Of a DNA stretch of 64,000 nt, positions 36,153-46,298 are shown piece after piece. A program made the translations under genes and the position numbers. A model generated the notes under the pieces. That model was not told the DNA's origin, made no database searches, and saw only the letters and a list, made by a program, of their open reading frames with translations. The DNA comes from Flavobacterium terrisoli (lineage in GTDB: Bacteria > Bacteroidota > Bacteroidia > Flavobacteriales > Flavobacteriaceae), in the NCBI RefSeq assembly GCF_030167905.1, contig NZ_JARGNA010000009.1:62001-126000 (forward strand), given 5' to 3'. Position 1 is the stretch's first letter. Every line of letters starts with the position of its first letter.

Positions 36153-37697
36153 TTATTGCTTCACAAACTTGTAGGCACACTTACCCATTGCTGAGTAAAC
36201 TTCAAGTACATACATTCCATTGGATAACATTTCAACATTCACCATTTGCGTATTTGTCGATTGTTGCAGTACAGTTTTTCCTGTAAGGTCTATGATTTTA
36301 ATAGCTGTTATCGGTTCATTCATTTCTTGAATTTGCAATACATCAGAAACTGGGTTTGGATATAATTTAATTTCGTTATTGTTGAAATCAGCCGTCCCCA
36401 AAGGATCGGCACTTAATTTTACAATCCAATAATCGCTCTCACCATGATTTCCTGAGACATCCTCATTATTTGAGAAAGCAAATCCGGCCACTGCTAATCC
36501 ATTATCTGCAGTTTTAATGATGCAATGGGCACGGTCAAACTCAGTTCCGCCATAATTTTTTTGCCATTGGATAGCTCCTGCACTATTTAATTTAACCAGC
36601 CAATAATTGCCATTCATATCGTTCGATAAATCTGAATTGCCATTAGTCGACTGGGAGCTTCCAGCAACCACTAAACCACCATCGATAGTTTCTACAACTC
36701 CAAAACCATAATCATAGCTGGTTCCGCCTAATGGTTTTTGCCATTGCAACACTCCTGCAGAGTTTAATTTTACCACCCAGTAATCATTATCGCCATGCGC
36801 GCCTACAATATTGCCGGTATTTGGGGTAGTAGTAAGCACAGTTCCGACTACTGCATAACCGCCATCATTAGTCTGGATAACAGTTGCGGCTTCATCCTCC
36901 AGGGTTCCACCTAATGTGTTTTGCCATTGAATAGTTCCTGTAGCGTTTAATTTTGCTACCCAAAAATCCCACTCTCCGTGATTACCGCTAACATCAAAAT
37001 CATTCGAAAATGTTGTTGCGGCTACAATAATTCCACCATCGGCTGTTTGTTTAATACTCATACCTTCATCAGAATCTGTTCCTCCAATGCTTTTTTGCCA
37101 TTGTAGAACTCCAGCTGAATTTAATTTTACAATCCAGCAATCTCCATATCCGTTATTTAAGGTAATATCTCCATCATACGAATAGGTAATACCACATATC
37201 AATAACCCTCCATCAGCGGTTTGGGTAACACCATTGGCGATATCATTCTCTATACCACCTAATGATTTTTGCCATTGGATAACTCCTGTGCTGTTCAACT
37301 TCACAATCCAATAATCATACTCTCCGTGGTTTCCGGTTACATCTCCATCGTTCGAACCTGAATAACCGGCAACAACATAACCTCCATCAGCAGTTTGAAC
37401 AATACCCTTGGCTATATCATCATTTGACCCACCTAAAGTTTTTTGCCATTGGATAGTACCGGTACTACTTAGTTTTACTACCCAATAATCTTCACCACCG
37501 TGATTACCTGTTACATTACCATCTGTAGATAAAGTGTTTCCTGCTACGATATAGCCACCATCGGCAGTTTGAATAATGCTATTTGCGCTTTCTTCACCAG
37601 TTCCTCCTAGTGCTTTTTGCCATTGTAAGGTTGGCTGTGCGTTTGTATATACCGAGTTTATCAGCAGGGTTATTAAAATAATAGTAGTTTTTTTCAT
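36153..37697 (-). CDS. T9SS-secreted beta-propeller repeat protein
   Basis: A 514-aa protein if started at MKKTTIILITLLINSVYTNAQ, a clear signal peptide; the longer frame upstream lacks any signal logic. The body has seven to eight repeats of ~62 aa, each with WQKxLGG, then IxQTADGGYIVAG, then a GNHG-DYWVVKL strand, a beta-propeller pattern. The last ~75 residues (YPNPVSDVL ... GMYVLEVYS ... KFVKQ) are a type A T9SS sorting domain. It should be exported across the outer membrane and released or anchored. Putative regulatory site 2 lies 224 nt upstream. Confidence 0.88.
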   Translation of the reverse strand: MKKTTIILITLLINSVYTNAQPTLQWQKALGGTGEESANSIIQTADGGYIVAGNTLSTDGNVTGNHGGEDYWVVKLSSTGTIQWQKTLGGSNDDIAKGIVQTADGGYVVAGYSGSNDGDVTGNHGEYDYWIVKLNSTGVIQWQKSLGGIENDIANGVTQTADGGLLICGITYSYDGDITLNNGYGDCWIVKLNSAGVLQWQKSIGGTDSDEGMSIKQTADGGIIVAATTFSNDFDVSGNHGEWDFWVAKLNATGTIQWQNTLGGTLEDEAATVIQTNDGGYAVVGTVLTTTPNTGNIVGAHGDNDYWVVKLNSAGVLQWQKPLGGTSYDYGFGVVETIDGGLVVAGSSQSTNGNSDLSNDMNGNYWLVKLNSAGAIQWQKNYGGTEFDRAHCIIKTADNGLAVAGFAFSNNEDVSGNHGESDYWIVKLSADPLGTADFNNNEIKLYPNPVSDVLQIQEMNEPITAIKIIDLTGKTVLQQSTNTQMVNVEMLSNGMYVLEVYSAMGKCAYKFVKQ

Positions 37698-37920
37698 AAT
37701 TTTATTAGTTTTTTTGTCAGCAGACAAAAAAAATACAGTTGCTTTTCTTTGACACTTTAACATACGTAATGCTTTGTTTATTAATGAATTAAATCTGACC
37801 AAATATAATTAAAATCATTAGATATTCAACATTATAGGTAACTTCAATTCTGTTGCTTCTATTAACGTTATTCTCTTTTTATCTATAAATAAAACTAATG
37901 TTAATCCAAAAACTAAACAA

Positions 37921-37941
37921 TACGTATAAACACGTAATTAG
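37921..37941 (-). promoter_or_regulatory. Putative response-regulator site 2
   Basis: TACGTATAAACACGTAATTA at 37921 matches the 21-bp motif, same orientation relative to the downstream minus-strand gene as the other sites. Confidence 0.7.
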
Positions 37942-37955
37942 TAATGATATACTTG

Positions 37956-39359
37956 TTACTGAATATTTTTTTTGGCAAATAATATCTTTTTAAACAAATC
38001 AAGAGAAGCTTTTTGATCATCATCCCAATAATTAGTATGGGAAGCACAAGGTAACTTTCTTTTAAAATAAGAACCATTAGCTTTAAATTTATGATTTTGA
38101 ATACCATCGCCAAAATAACAATTCAAATCTCCTCCTACATAATCATTCTCAAAATAGATATTATTCCATCTTATTAAGGAAAATTGAGAAGAATGATTAA
38201 TGATTCTCATTTTTACATTTTTATCTTCCTTGCTATGAATATCATCCTCATAGGAAATGGCTTTTGTATAATCCTTTTCTATTTTATCTTTAACTTGTTT
38301 AACTTCTATTTTAGGAGGACTCAAAGGAAGTTCTCTGTAATTAGTCTTTCGTATAAACTCTTCTTCACTCTTTGCCATTATGTAAGCTCCATGGCAAAGC
38401 GGACTGCCAACAGTTATAAAATCGCTGATTAACCAAGGGTTTTTCAAAGATTTAATTTCATCATATAACTGTTCCTGCAATCTGTAATAGTCAGCTTGAA
38501 ATTCACTTTTCTTTTTATTTTTTTCTTCCTGTTCTTTCTTATTTAGTTTCTTCTTGCTCAAATTTTCATTATACTTATGATAATCTGAAACCAGCGAACT
38601 CATATCACCCAAAATCGGCTGCAATACAGGAGCCTTTTCCGGCGCATAGCTATAAGTGTAATCATGCCATAAGTTGGTAATAATATCATATCCTACAATA
38701 CTTCCTAAACTGTGGCCAACAATTACTATCCTGGAGTAAAGTGGCTCTCCGTTTTTGTCTTTCTTCTCATGGAGTTTTTTAAGTAATTCCACTCCTTTTT
38801 GTCTGATTTTAAACCTGGAGTCAATATTTTGAGGAGAGGGAGTTAGGTATTTAACAGCGTCTCCAACTGTTTGTGCTGTTTTTAAATTAATTCTTGGTAA
38901 AAAATAACGGAAAAACATAAAAGTCAATACACTGAGAATACCGGTATTCAAGATAGAGGTCATTATTCGCTTACCATTTTTAAAATAATCGTATATTATA
39001 AAGGCCGCAAATAATGAAACCAATACAAAAACTAAAAGCCTGATGAATAAAATAATGCTTTTGGCTCTCAATGAAGGCTTATTTTTAAAAAGTAACTTCC
39101 TTAACCATTCTATCAAATCTGAATTATTGGGTTCTGTCACAAGATTAGCCCAATAAAACTCATAAAAATCAAATTTTTTCCCACTCAAACTTAACCTCCG
39201 GGTTTCAAAAAAATTGGCTTCTCTGTCAGGACTACTATACAAAACATCATTTTTATCTTTGATATTCTCCACAAATTCTCTGGCAGTATCCATTGGAAAT
39301 TGACTACCAATACCATGAATAATTACTACCGCCTGCTTTTTTTCCTTTTTATTTCCCAT
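37956..39359 (-). CDS. Alpha/beta hydrolase with two transmembrane helices
   Basis: A 467-aa protein. The N-terminus KKQAVVIIHGIGSQFPMD carries the HGxG oxyanion-hole motif, and IVIVGHSLGSIVGYD (about residues 210-225) the nucleophile elbow GxSxG. Between them are two hydrophobic helices (about 103-122 and 135-152), so the enzyme is membrane-bound. The C-terminal half is charged, with a KKKLNKKEQEEKNKKK coil. A lipase/esterase-type activity is expected; the substrate is unknown, and a phospholipase effector is possible. Site 3 lies 36 nt upstream. Confidence 0.8.
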   Translation of the reverse strand: MGNKKEKKQAVVIIHGIGSQFPMDTAREFVENIKDKNDVLYSSPDREANFFETRRLSLSGKKFDFYEFYWANLVTEPNNSDLIEWLRKLLFKNKPSLRAKSIILFIRLLVFVLVSLFAAFIIYDYFKNGKRIMTSILNTGILSVLTFMFFRYFLPRINLKTAQTVGDAVKYLTPSPQNIDSRFKIRQKGVELLKKLHEKKDKNGEPLYSRIVIVGHSLGSIVGYDIITNLWHDYTYSYAPEKAPVLQPILGDMSSLVSDYHKYNENLSKKKLNKKEQEEKNKKKSEFQADYYRLQEQLYDEIKSLKNPWLISDFITVGSPLCHGAYIMAKSEEEFIRKTNYRELPLSPPKIEVKQVKDKIEKDYTKAISYEDDIHSKEDKNVKMRIINHSSQFSLIRWNNIYFENDYVGGDLNCYFGDGIQNHKFKANGSYFKRKLPCASHTNYWDDDQKASLDLFKKILFAKKNIQ

Positions 39360-39394
39360 AGCTTAAATTTATAACCAAATAACAGCAAAATCAA

Positions 39395-39415
39395 TACGTG
39401 TAAATACGTAATTTG
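39395..39415 (-). promoter_or_regulatory. Putative response-regulator site 3
   Basis: TACGTGTAAATACGTAAT plus TTG; the best match to the consensus. It lies 36-56 nt before the hydrolase start, just downstream of the response-regulator gene. Confidence 0.72.
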
Positions 39416-39425
39416 GAGTTAGCCC

Positions 39426-40088
39426 TTATATATCTTCTAGGGATATATAGTTATTCTTCAATGCATAAAGTATGGCGCCGATAAAATTTTTGGAGTGAGC
39501 TTTTTCCATAATATGATTACGGTGTTTTTCAACAGTCCTGACACTTATATAAAGAGATGAAGCTATCTCTTTGCTGCTTAACTCTCTGCATGAAAGTACT
39601 ATTATTTCAATCTCACGTCTGCTAAAATTGATGCCATTAGTTCCATAATTGTTTCCTGGTATCTTCTTCTCCCATAAAATGGCCTCTCTAATAACAGCTG
39701 AAAGTTCTAAATCAAAATAATAATCTTTCTCCATAACACTTTTGATAGCAACTTCCAATTGTTCCGGAGGTGAGTTTTTAGTGAAAAATCCATTTGCTCC
39801 AAGTTCCATAACTTTATGAACAGCTTCTTTTGTTGTTAACTGTGAAACGATAATTATCTTGACTTGAGGATAACTATTTCTTAACAGTTTGCAGAGCTCA
39901 TAACCATCCATCAATGGCATTTGCAAATCCAACAATGCAACATCCAATGAAGAATCTTCTAAAAAATCAAGTAGACTTTTACCATTGTCAGTATCAAAAA
40001 CTGTTGAAATATTTTCAAAAGAATTGAGCAATAAAGAAAGGCTTTTTCTAAAAAGCTGGTGGTCATCAACAAGAGCAACAGTTACCAT
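39426..40088 (-). CDS. NarL/LuxR-type response regulator
   Basis: A 220-aa regulator with an N-terminal receiver (acidic DD at 8-9, phospho-acceptor D54 in LLDLQMP, conserved T/K switch residues) and a C-terminal LuxR-type HTH (FSRREIEIIVLSCRELSSKEIA, SVRTVEKHRNHI). The histidine kinase gene ends 2 nt upstream, so the pair is co-expressed. It is the obvious candidate to bind the 21-bp motif that precedes every transcription unit between 35.7 and 45.1 kb, including its own operon. Confidence 0.93.
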   Translation of the reverse strand: MVTVALVDDHQLFRKSLSLLLNSFENISTVFDTDNGKSLLDFLEDSSLDVALLDLQMPLMDGYELCKLLRNSYPQVKIIIVSQLTTKEAVHKVMELGANGFFTKNSPPEQLEVAIKSVMEKDYYFDLELSAVIREAILWEKKIPGNNYGTNGINFSRREIEIIVLSCRELSSKEIASSLYISVRTVEKHRNHIMEKAHSKNFIGAILYALKNNYISLEDI

Positions 40089-40090
40089 AA

Positions 40091-40825
40091 TCAGTTATTT
40101 ATAATCTTTAGGACAAAATGATTTCCTTTCTCAATGATTTGCTGTCTAATCTCATAATTTAAAATCTTGAGTCGAGATGGCAAACTCAAAAATATACTTC
40201 GATCATAAAATTCAGAACCACTATTTAACGCAAACGAATTACCGTCATCTCTTAATTCAATTTGATTTTCTTTAATAATCAGATTCAAATAAGTTGCAGT
40301 TTGGTCATCAATTACATTTTCGCAAAACATTTCAATCACTCTAAACAATTCATAGGCTTTATTTTCATTCAAAGTATAAGTATCAGCCATTACCTCAACA
40401 GAGAACTGCTTCCCGGTTGTCTTTTTTATAGAATCAAAATAGTATTCGACAGCTTTTATAAAATCTCCTTTTTCAAGGTAGGGAGGTGTTAATTTATGTG
40501 ATAATTCCCTTGTGTTAAGAATAGAAGAATCTAATGTCAAATCAATATTGGACAGTAAATCCATTTTATCCTTTTCATCCTTAAGTTGATCATAAATAAA
40601 AATAAAATTCTTGGTGGCGATTAAATCTCCTTGAAGCTTATCATGAAGAATATCCGAGGCCTTTTTCAAATTTCCCTTTTCATTTTCATGGGAATTAGAC
40701 AATAAAAGCTCTAACCTTTTAACGTTGTTATCTAACTTCTTCATTTTTCGCAAAACGATTATTAAATAAATCAATGCACTTAAAAGCAGTAAGGCTGAAA
40801 ATTCAATTAAAAAATAGAGTCCCAT
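40091..40825 (-). CDS. LiaS/NarX-like histidine kinase with short N-terminal anchor
   Basis: A 244-aa kinase. One transmembrane helix (about residues 9-26) is followed by a coiled coil and the HisKA_3-type box ILHDKLQGDL with phospho-accepting H61. The ATPase region has EMFCENVIDDQ as N-box, but the G1 box is LRDDGNSF, not the usual DDGxG, so nucleotide binding may be weakened. There is no large sensor domain; a signal must reach it through the membrane helix or a partner. Upstream of and 2 nt from its response regulator. Confidence 0.85.
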   Translation of the reverse strand: MGLYFLIEFSALLLLSALIYLIIVLRKMKKLDNNVKRLELLLSNSHENEKGNLKKASDILHDKLQGDLIATKNFIFIYDQLKDEKDKMDLLSNIDLTLDSSILNTRELSHKLTPPYLEKGDFIKAVEYYFDSIKKTTGKQFSVEVMADTYTLNENKAYELFRVIEMFCENVIDDQTATYLNLIIKENQIELRDDGNSFALNSGSEFYDRSIFLSLPSRLKILNYEIRQQIIEKGNHFVLKIINN

Positions 40826-40904
40826 TTATTTTCCTTTTGCATAAAAACATAAAAATAATCCTAAACTAAACTAACACTTTTTAATTTAATTATTTAACTA
40901 ATGT

Positions 40905-40971
40905 ATACGTAAATCGTCAAGGGTAAAATAAATATAAATACTTAATTAAATACGTATAAATACGTATATGT
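40905..40971 (-). promoter_or_regulatory. Putative response-regulator site 4 (autoregulation) plus a half-site
   Basis: TACGTATAAATACGTATATG at 40951 matches the motif, and a partial TACGTAAATCG lies at 40905. Both sit upstream of the kinase-regulator operon, predicting autoregulation. They are in the 530-bp divergent gap 40826-41355, which also holds site 5. Confidence 0.7.
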
Positions 40972-41094
40972 AATATAAAATTATCCATTAATGGATAATC
41001 TATGCAATTTGGTTTTAATTCTTTTGATAAGTTTTACAGCTTAATGATTAGTAATTTCGTGAAAAAACTATGCCTTTTAAGTAAAAATACCTAG

Positions 41095-41115
41095 ATAATT
41101 ACGTGTTTTTAAGTA
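41095..41115 (+). promoter_or_regulatory. Putative response-regulator site 5
   Basis: The reverse complement reads TACTTAAAAACACGTAATTA, matching the motif with two to three changes. It faces the plus-strand SGNH operon 241 nt downstream. The orientation flips with the gene direction, as expected of a functional site. Confidence 0.6.
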
Positions 41116-41355
41116 TTCCGTAGAGTTTTGGCATGAACTAAATTTGAGAGTAACATTAAATAACTGCGTATTCCTCAAATCGCAATAAATCATTTTAAGG
41201 TTATTTAATCTGAAAACTCCAAATCTTTATCACACTATAGTAAGATTCACTTATCGAGTTTTTTAAAACTCCAAATTGATTTTTACAATTTATTAAAGTA
41301 AGTAAACCCTCAATTGGGTTTGGTAAATAATGGTTAAACACTAAATTTTAATACT

Positions 41356-42873
41356 ATGAAATTATTCACAATAGGAGATAGCATATCTCAAGGTTTTATG
41401 TCCGGAGCAGCCGCCAGGACAGATTTAAGTTATTCCACTATCATTGCTGACATTTTAGGGGCAAAAAATTATAGCTATCCTACTTGGGAAAAAGGTGGAC
41501 TACCTCTAAATATTGAAGATGTTTTCAGAAGGCTTGAGAGAAGACTGGGAACTGATATTTCAGGAATATTTGAATGGCCAATAGCATTAAATTTAATTAA
41601 CAATTATTTAGACGAAGTCGAAGATTTCTATGAAAGAGGAAATGGTAATCTGAAAAATGCAATTTCAAAAAACTGCTACCACAATGTAGCGGTGAGAGGG
41701 TTTGACGTTTCAAATTCATGGCAGTTGAAACCTTCAATTTGCAAACAAATTGTAAATCGATCTGATAAAAATGGAGATAACCTTTTTGGGATGGTTAATG
41801 AGTCCCTTCAAAGAACTGCCTATAGGGTTTTAGGTTCAGGCGGAGTCGGAAATGACTATTCACAGTTAGACTGGTTTAGACACCATAACACCAACGAAAC
41901 TGATGGAGTCGAAAACCTAATTTTATGGTTAGGAGCCAATAACGCATTAGGAACTGTAACTTCTTTAAAAATTAAGCAAACATCAAATGATGGTTCACTT
42001 TTTAAAAATGGTGTGGACAAAGTAAGCTATGAAACTAGACTAAAAGAAAACTGGAATTTGTGGCACCCTGAGGATTTTAGAAAAGAATATGAATATATGA
42101 TTGATAAAGTAATCACAATCCTAAAGGAAAAGCCAAATAACTGTAAAGTATTTGTAGCAACCATCCCATTAGTTACTATATGTCCATTGATAAAAGCCGT
42201 TGGCGAACAATCCGACAGAGAGGACATAAAAGTTACGGAATGGCGTGTGGACCAAGACAACCCCGCTCCTATGGACATAAGTGAACTCTCTCCTGGCTAT
42301 GAAGAAGAATACTCATATGGCAAATATTATCCATACTTCCCATTTGCAGACAATTTTGATATAAATGACCCTCATTTAAATCGCAGTGACATAGTACATA
42401 TTGACAATTGCATAAGAAAGTATAATCGAATAATACAAGAAGTAGTATGTTCTGCCAATAAAAAAATGAAAGAAAAAAAATTTTATGTTGTTGACATATC
42501 TCAAGCACTTTCATCAATGGCATTAAAGAGAAATCATTTCAATCCAACCTATAAATTCCCTGAGTATTTTGATTATATCCATCCAAAAGTAGATACAAGA
42601 TATTATGGTACAACAAGAGATCGAGAAATAAAATCTGGTGGAATCTTTAGTCTTGATGGAGTTCATCCAACGGCCATTGGACAAGGATTAATTGCCTATG
42701 AATTTCTAAAAGTAATGAAAGTCGCAGGCTCATTTAACGGAGATCCTGAAAAAGCAATTGATTGGACCAAAATCTTTGAAAAAGACCAATTATACCAAAA
42801 ACCTATTGGCCTGTTAAGTGAAATATATGATAACATAAATTTCAAAAAATGGCTAATTAAAAAAATAATATAA
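41356..42873 (+). CDS. SGNH/GDSL-type hydrolase
   Basis: A 505-aa SGNH-like enzyme. Block I is GDSIS (7-11, nucleophile serine), a block III-like LILWLGANNALG lies near 190-200, and block V is DGVHPT near 435. The length is about twice that of simple GDSL esterases, from insertions between the blocks. No signal peptide, so secretion would need another route or the enzyme is cytosolic. The next gene starts in its stop codon (TAATG). Expected activity: esterase/deacetylase or lipase; target unknown. Confidence 0.75.
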   Translation: MKLFTIGDSISQGFMSGAAARTDLSYSTIIADILGAKNYSYPTWEKGGLPLNIEDVFRRLERRLGTDISGIFEWPIALNLINNYLDEVEDFYERGNGNLKNAISKNCYHNVAVRGFDVSNSWQLKPSICKQIVNRSDKNGDNLFGMVNESLQRTAYRVLGSGGVGNDYSQLDWFRHHNTNETDGVENLILWLGANNALGTVTSLKIKQTSNDGSLFKNGVDKVSYETRLKENWNLWHPEDFRKEYEYMIDKVITILKEKPNNCKVFVATIPLVTICPLIKAVGEQSDREDIKVTEWRVDQDNPAPMDISELSPGYEEEYSYGKYYPYFPFADNFDINDPHLNRSDIVHIDNCIRKYNRIIQEVVCSANKKMKEKKFYVVDISQALSSMALKRNHFNPTYKFPEYFDYIHPKVDTRYYGTTRDREIKSGGIFSLDGVHPTAIGQGLIAYEFLKVMKVAGSFNGDPEKAIDWTKIFEKDQLYQKPIGLLSEIYDNINFKKWLIKKII

Positions 42874-44297
42874 TGAATACTTCAACACCAATAATCGATA
42901 TTCATATTCATCCGACACTAAAACCTTTTGGCAACAGTTTTTATGACAACACCAATCCAAGGCTTGTCAATGATGCATCCTGCATATGGGCAGTCGACAG
43001 AGCAACTGAGGTAGATAAAACAATTGAAAACACACTCGGCATATCAAGATACAGACAAAGTGATTTTAAAACCTTAGTACAAGGACAAGTTAAAGTCTGT
43101 ATAGTATCATTATATCCGGTAGAAAAACAATTCATTAAACTCAAAAATCCCAATCTAAGATTTGCTCAGGATTTTTTGGCGCAATTTGCAAGTTTATTGG
43201 GCAAAAAACGAATTGATGTAATTACCCATGAGAGTTTCAATTATTTTGAAGACTTAAAAAAAGAACATCATTATTTAACAACGCTAAACAATCAGGCAGC
43301 CACAGGAGGTTCACATTTCTATACATTGGTTCAAAATAATGAATCCCTTAAAATAGAAACTAATTTATTAGTCATTCCCTCTATTGAGGGTTGTCATTGC
43401 TTCTGCGAAGGAAATAACACCCAAGATATTAATAACTGGAAAAATTTAGACTTGAATGTTCTACATGTAAAAAATTGGGATTCCCCTCCTATGTTTGTTA
43501 CTATGGCACACCATTTCTACAATGGTTTGTGTACACATGCAAAAAGTCTATTTGAAACTTCAGGGAAATTATTGGATCAAAGTCATGGTATGAGGGATTA
43601 TAATATAAACCCAACTGATGGGCTACCTCCAATAAGTGAAATTGGATACAAATTAATCGATTCTCTTTTAAGCCAGGCAAATGGGAAACGCATATTAATC
43701 GATGTAAAGCATATGTCAAAAGAGGCAAGAAATGCCTTTTATCAATATTTGGAAAAGGAAGAATACATCAACGAAAAAATACCGGTAATCTGTAGCCATG
43801 GCGCGCTAAATATTGACACTGAATATGAAATCAATCTTAATTTTGAAGATATCCGTAAAATATATAAAACTAAGGGGTTAATAGGTATAGAGATAGACCA
43901 ACGAATCTTAGGATACAATGAAAAAAGATTTAAAAAATGGTTGGGTAGAATATTTAAAGGAAACCAAAAAGAGTGCTACGAAGATGCTTTCTATTTTTGG
44001 AGGCAAATTATCAATATAGCTGAGTATGCCTATAAAAACAACCTTTCTGAAGATCCGTGGGAATGTATTTGTTTAGGCAGTGATTATGATGGTGTAATAA
44101 ATCCACTAAACCGCTACAGAGATGCCTCTACTTTATCTGTGCTATACCAGAATCTAATTATTTATCTTGAAAAGTATTGGGAAAAAGACAATCCTGTAAT
44201 TCCTAAAAATCATTCGGGTAAAGAAGCAACTGATGTTATTTACAATATCATGTATAAGAATGCCTATAGTTTTATTGAAAGATATTATGCTTCATAA
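42873..44297 (+). CDS. Amidohydrolase / membrane-dipeptidase (M19)-like protein
   Basis: A 474-aa protein with a TIM-barrel metallohydrolase pattern: DIHIHP (9-14) as first metal motif, [11 protein letters not shown] with the bridging acidic residue, VICSHGALN with a metal histidine, and LGSDYDGV near residue 408, which resembles the GSDxDG of M19 renal-type dipeptidases. It overlaps the SGNH gene by 1 nt, and a transpeptidase-like gene follows after 38 nt. It likely acts on small peptides, possibly peptidoglycan-derived. No signal peptide. Confidence 0.7.
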   Translation: MNTSTPIIDIHIHPTLKPFGNSFYDNTNPRLVNDASCIWAVDRATEVDKTIENTLGISRYRQSDFKTLVQGQVKVCIVSLYPVEKQFIKLKNPNLRFAQDFLAQFASLLGKKRIDVITHESFNYFEDLKKEHHYLTTLNNQAATGGSHFYTLVQNNESLKIETNLLVIPSIEGCHCFCEGNNTQDINNWKNLDLNVLHVKNWDSPPMFVTMAHHFYNGLCTHAKSLFETSGKLLDQSHGMRDYNINPTDGLPPISEIGYKLIDSLLSQANGKRILIDVKHMSKEARNAFYQYLEKEEYINEKIPVICSHGALNIDTEYEINLNFEDIRKIYKTKGLIGIEIDQRILGYNEKRFKKWLGRIFKGNQKECYEDAFYFWRQIINIAEYAYKNNLSEDPWECICLGSDYDGVINPLNRYRDASTLSVLYQNLIIYLEKYWEKDNPVIPKNHSGKEATDVIYNIMYKNAYSFIERYYAS

Positions 44298-44335
44298 ATC
44301 TAAATAACTTGTTTAACCATAAAAAAATAATTATC

Positions 44336-44899
44336 ATGCCTAACGTACCTCCTTCAAAACCAAGATTAACAACCGCTGAACTTCATCAACTAATAGCCCC
44401 ATTTAATATAGATCGGATAAAATATCCGCTGATTATTGTTGGGATAAGAGGCTACTATAAAAATACTCTTGGTGCACCTAACATAAACGACCGTGGAATC
44501 TATGATGACGCAATTTTTATTGATACTCCAAATGTATCATCTTCTTTCAATGCAAATACAGATCCCTCAGTCTATAAAACCGGCCGTGCCGTTCTTAAAC
44601 CAGGAATTTATTACGCCCATAAATTTGATATACATGGTGGAAGTTCATCCCAATACCCTGCTATATGCCAGCGTTATGGTAAAGTAACAGTGATACGTGA
44701 TCAGACAGGTGAAGATATTGGAAACTTCGGAATTAATATTCATAAAGGTGGTTATAATACCACATCAAGTTTAGGTTGCCAAACTTTATATCCCAATCAA
44801 TGGGATGCGTTTTACTACCAAGCAAAATCAGAAGCTGTTCGATTATATGGTACTAAATGGAATAAAACAATAATTCCTTATGTATTGTTAGAATTCTAA
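44336..44899 (+). CDS. L,D-transpeptidase-like (YkuD-type) protein
   Basis: Starting at the ATG at 44336 gives 187 aa; an upstream TTG would add nine unlikely residues. [19 protein letters not shown] (133-151) has the His ... Ser-x-Gly-Cys pattern of YkuD-type cysteine transpeptidases, with H136 and C148 as likely catalytic residues. Length matches a single catalytic domain. No signal peptide is visible, which is unusual for enzymes that work on peptidoglycan. Third gene of the SGNH operon. Confidence 0.65.
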   Translation: MPNVPPSKPRLTTAELHQLIAPFNIDRIKYPLIIVGIRGYYKNTLGAPNINDRGIYDDAIFIDTPNVSSSFNANTDPSVYKTGRAVLKPGIYYAHKFDIHGGSSSQYPAICQRYGKVTVIRDQTGEDIGNFGINIHKGGYNTTSSLGCQTLYPNQWDAFYYQAKSEAVRLYGTKWNKTIIPYVLLEF

Positions 44900-45015
44900 C
44901 TAATAGAACTAATCTCAAATAGGTTAACAATCGATAATTTTATAAAGAGCTAACTTCAAAATCAAAATCTTTTATATACCATGAGACTAACATTTTAGTA
45001 AGAGCTTTTATAAAT

Positions 45016-45036
45016 AAAAATACGTATTTACACTTA
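45016..45036 (+). promoter_or_regulatory. Putative response-regulator site 6
   Basis: The reverse complement reads TAAGTGTAAATACGTATT, one of the better matches. It lies 49-70 nt upstream of the 45086 gene, oriented as in the other units. Confidence 0.7.
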
Positions 45037-45085
45037 TTGTTAACTGCATTTAAAAAATTAGATTTATAAGTTAAAAATAGCAGGA

Positions 45086-46288
45086 ATGATTAAAAAAATA
45101 CTTTTCACCACTCTCACACTTCTATCATTATTTGTTAAAGCTCAAAATCAAGATGGATACTGGGATAAGGATAGAACAACTAATCGCGAAACAGTTTTAG
45201 CTTCCGGCTCAAAAACATGGATTAGAACCGATGAATTCCCTATAGGCACAACTGAAATTGTTTATAGAATTACGATTTTAGATGTTGATCAAAAAATGGT
45301 AAATTCTTTATCCGCAGCATTAATGGCTATTCCTGACCCTTCAGGCATTAGTAAAGGGTCAGGACTGGCATTATCTCTCATGTCAGGCTTATCGGGTGAT
45401 GATTATTGCTATTATTCCATTTTTAACTCATACGAATTGGCGAATAACTATTCAAAAACTGGCAATTATAAAACTGCCTGTTATAGTAATCCAAATGAAA
45501 TAAATAAAGATGTTAATAGAATTGTATTAAATAAATCTATTTGCCTAACTGAAAACACTCGCTATTTATGGTTTGGTTTTAAAAATACCAATATGGTAAT
45601 GAATGAAAAAATAATCCTTGAGGTTGTACCATGGGTTGATAATAAAGCCTCCAGAGGTTGGACCAATGAAATAAAGACACAATTTATTGAAAGGTGTAAA
45701 ACTAATCAAGTTATGTCTAGTATAAGCAATCCTGAAGAATACTGTTTGTGTCTCTTGAGCGAATTACAAAATGGCTATAAAGTTCAGGATTTTCAAAAAT
45801 TAATACCTCAGGAACAAAACAAAATAATCGAAGATGTTGGTAAAAAATGCCTATCATCAACAGGTGAATTAGATAATATATACGATAAAGAAAGAAATCA
45901 AGCGTCTGTTCTTATTTCAAATAAGCAATATGTTGCAGCCATCAACAAATATCTTGAAATAATTAAAAATTCAACACCAAAATATACCGATTATAACAAT
46001 CTTGGCTATTGTTATATACTAACAAAGCAATATTTGAAGGCCATAAAATATCTGAAAGAAGGAGAAAAAATAGACGAAACCGACCTAATGATTAAAGGGA
46101 ATTTAGCTCATGCATACTTACTCAATGGTGATTTTGAAATAGCTAAGGGTATGTATTTAAAATACAAATCACAAAACATTAATGAAACTATGAGTTGGGT
46201 TGACATGGTCAAGGCAGATTTTAATGATTTTAAAACAAATGGTGTTTTCTCGGAACATTATAACGAAATACTAAGTTTAATTAATTAG
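45086..46288 (+). CDS. Secreted TPR protein of unknown function
   Basis: A 400-aa protein with a signal peptide (residues 1-19, LFVKAQ). The N-terminal domain (about 20-190) is beta-rich with several cysteines; the C-terminal 130 residues form TPR repeats (YNNLGYCYILTKQYLKAIKYL; GNLAHAYLLNGDFEIAKGMYL). It probably sits in the periplasm and binds a partner. First gene of a three-gene unit with regulatory site 6 upstream. Confidence 0.75.
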   Translation: MIKKILFTTLTLLSLFVKAQNQDGYWDKDRTTNRETVLASGSKTWIRTDEFPIGTTEIVYRITILDVDQKMVNSLSAALMAIPDPSGISKGSGLALSLMSGLSGDDYCYYSIFNSYELANNYSKTGNYKTACYSNPNEINKDVNRIVLNKSICLTENTRYLWFGFKNTNMVMNEKIILEVVPWVDNKASRGWTNEIKTQFIERCKTNQVMSSISNPEEYCLCLLSELQNGYKVQDFQKLIPQEQNKIIEDVGKKCLSSTGELDNIYDKERNQASVLISNKQYVAAINKYLEIIKNSTPKYTDYNNLGYCYILTKQYLKAIKYLKEGEKIDETDLMIKGNLAHAYLLNGDFEIAKGMYLKYKSQNINETMSWVDMVKADFNDFKTNGVFSEHYNEILSLIN

Positions 46289-46298
46289 AAAATAAATT

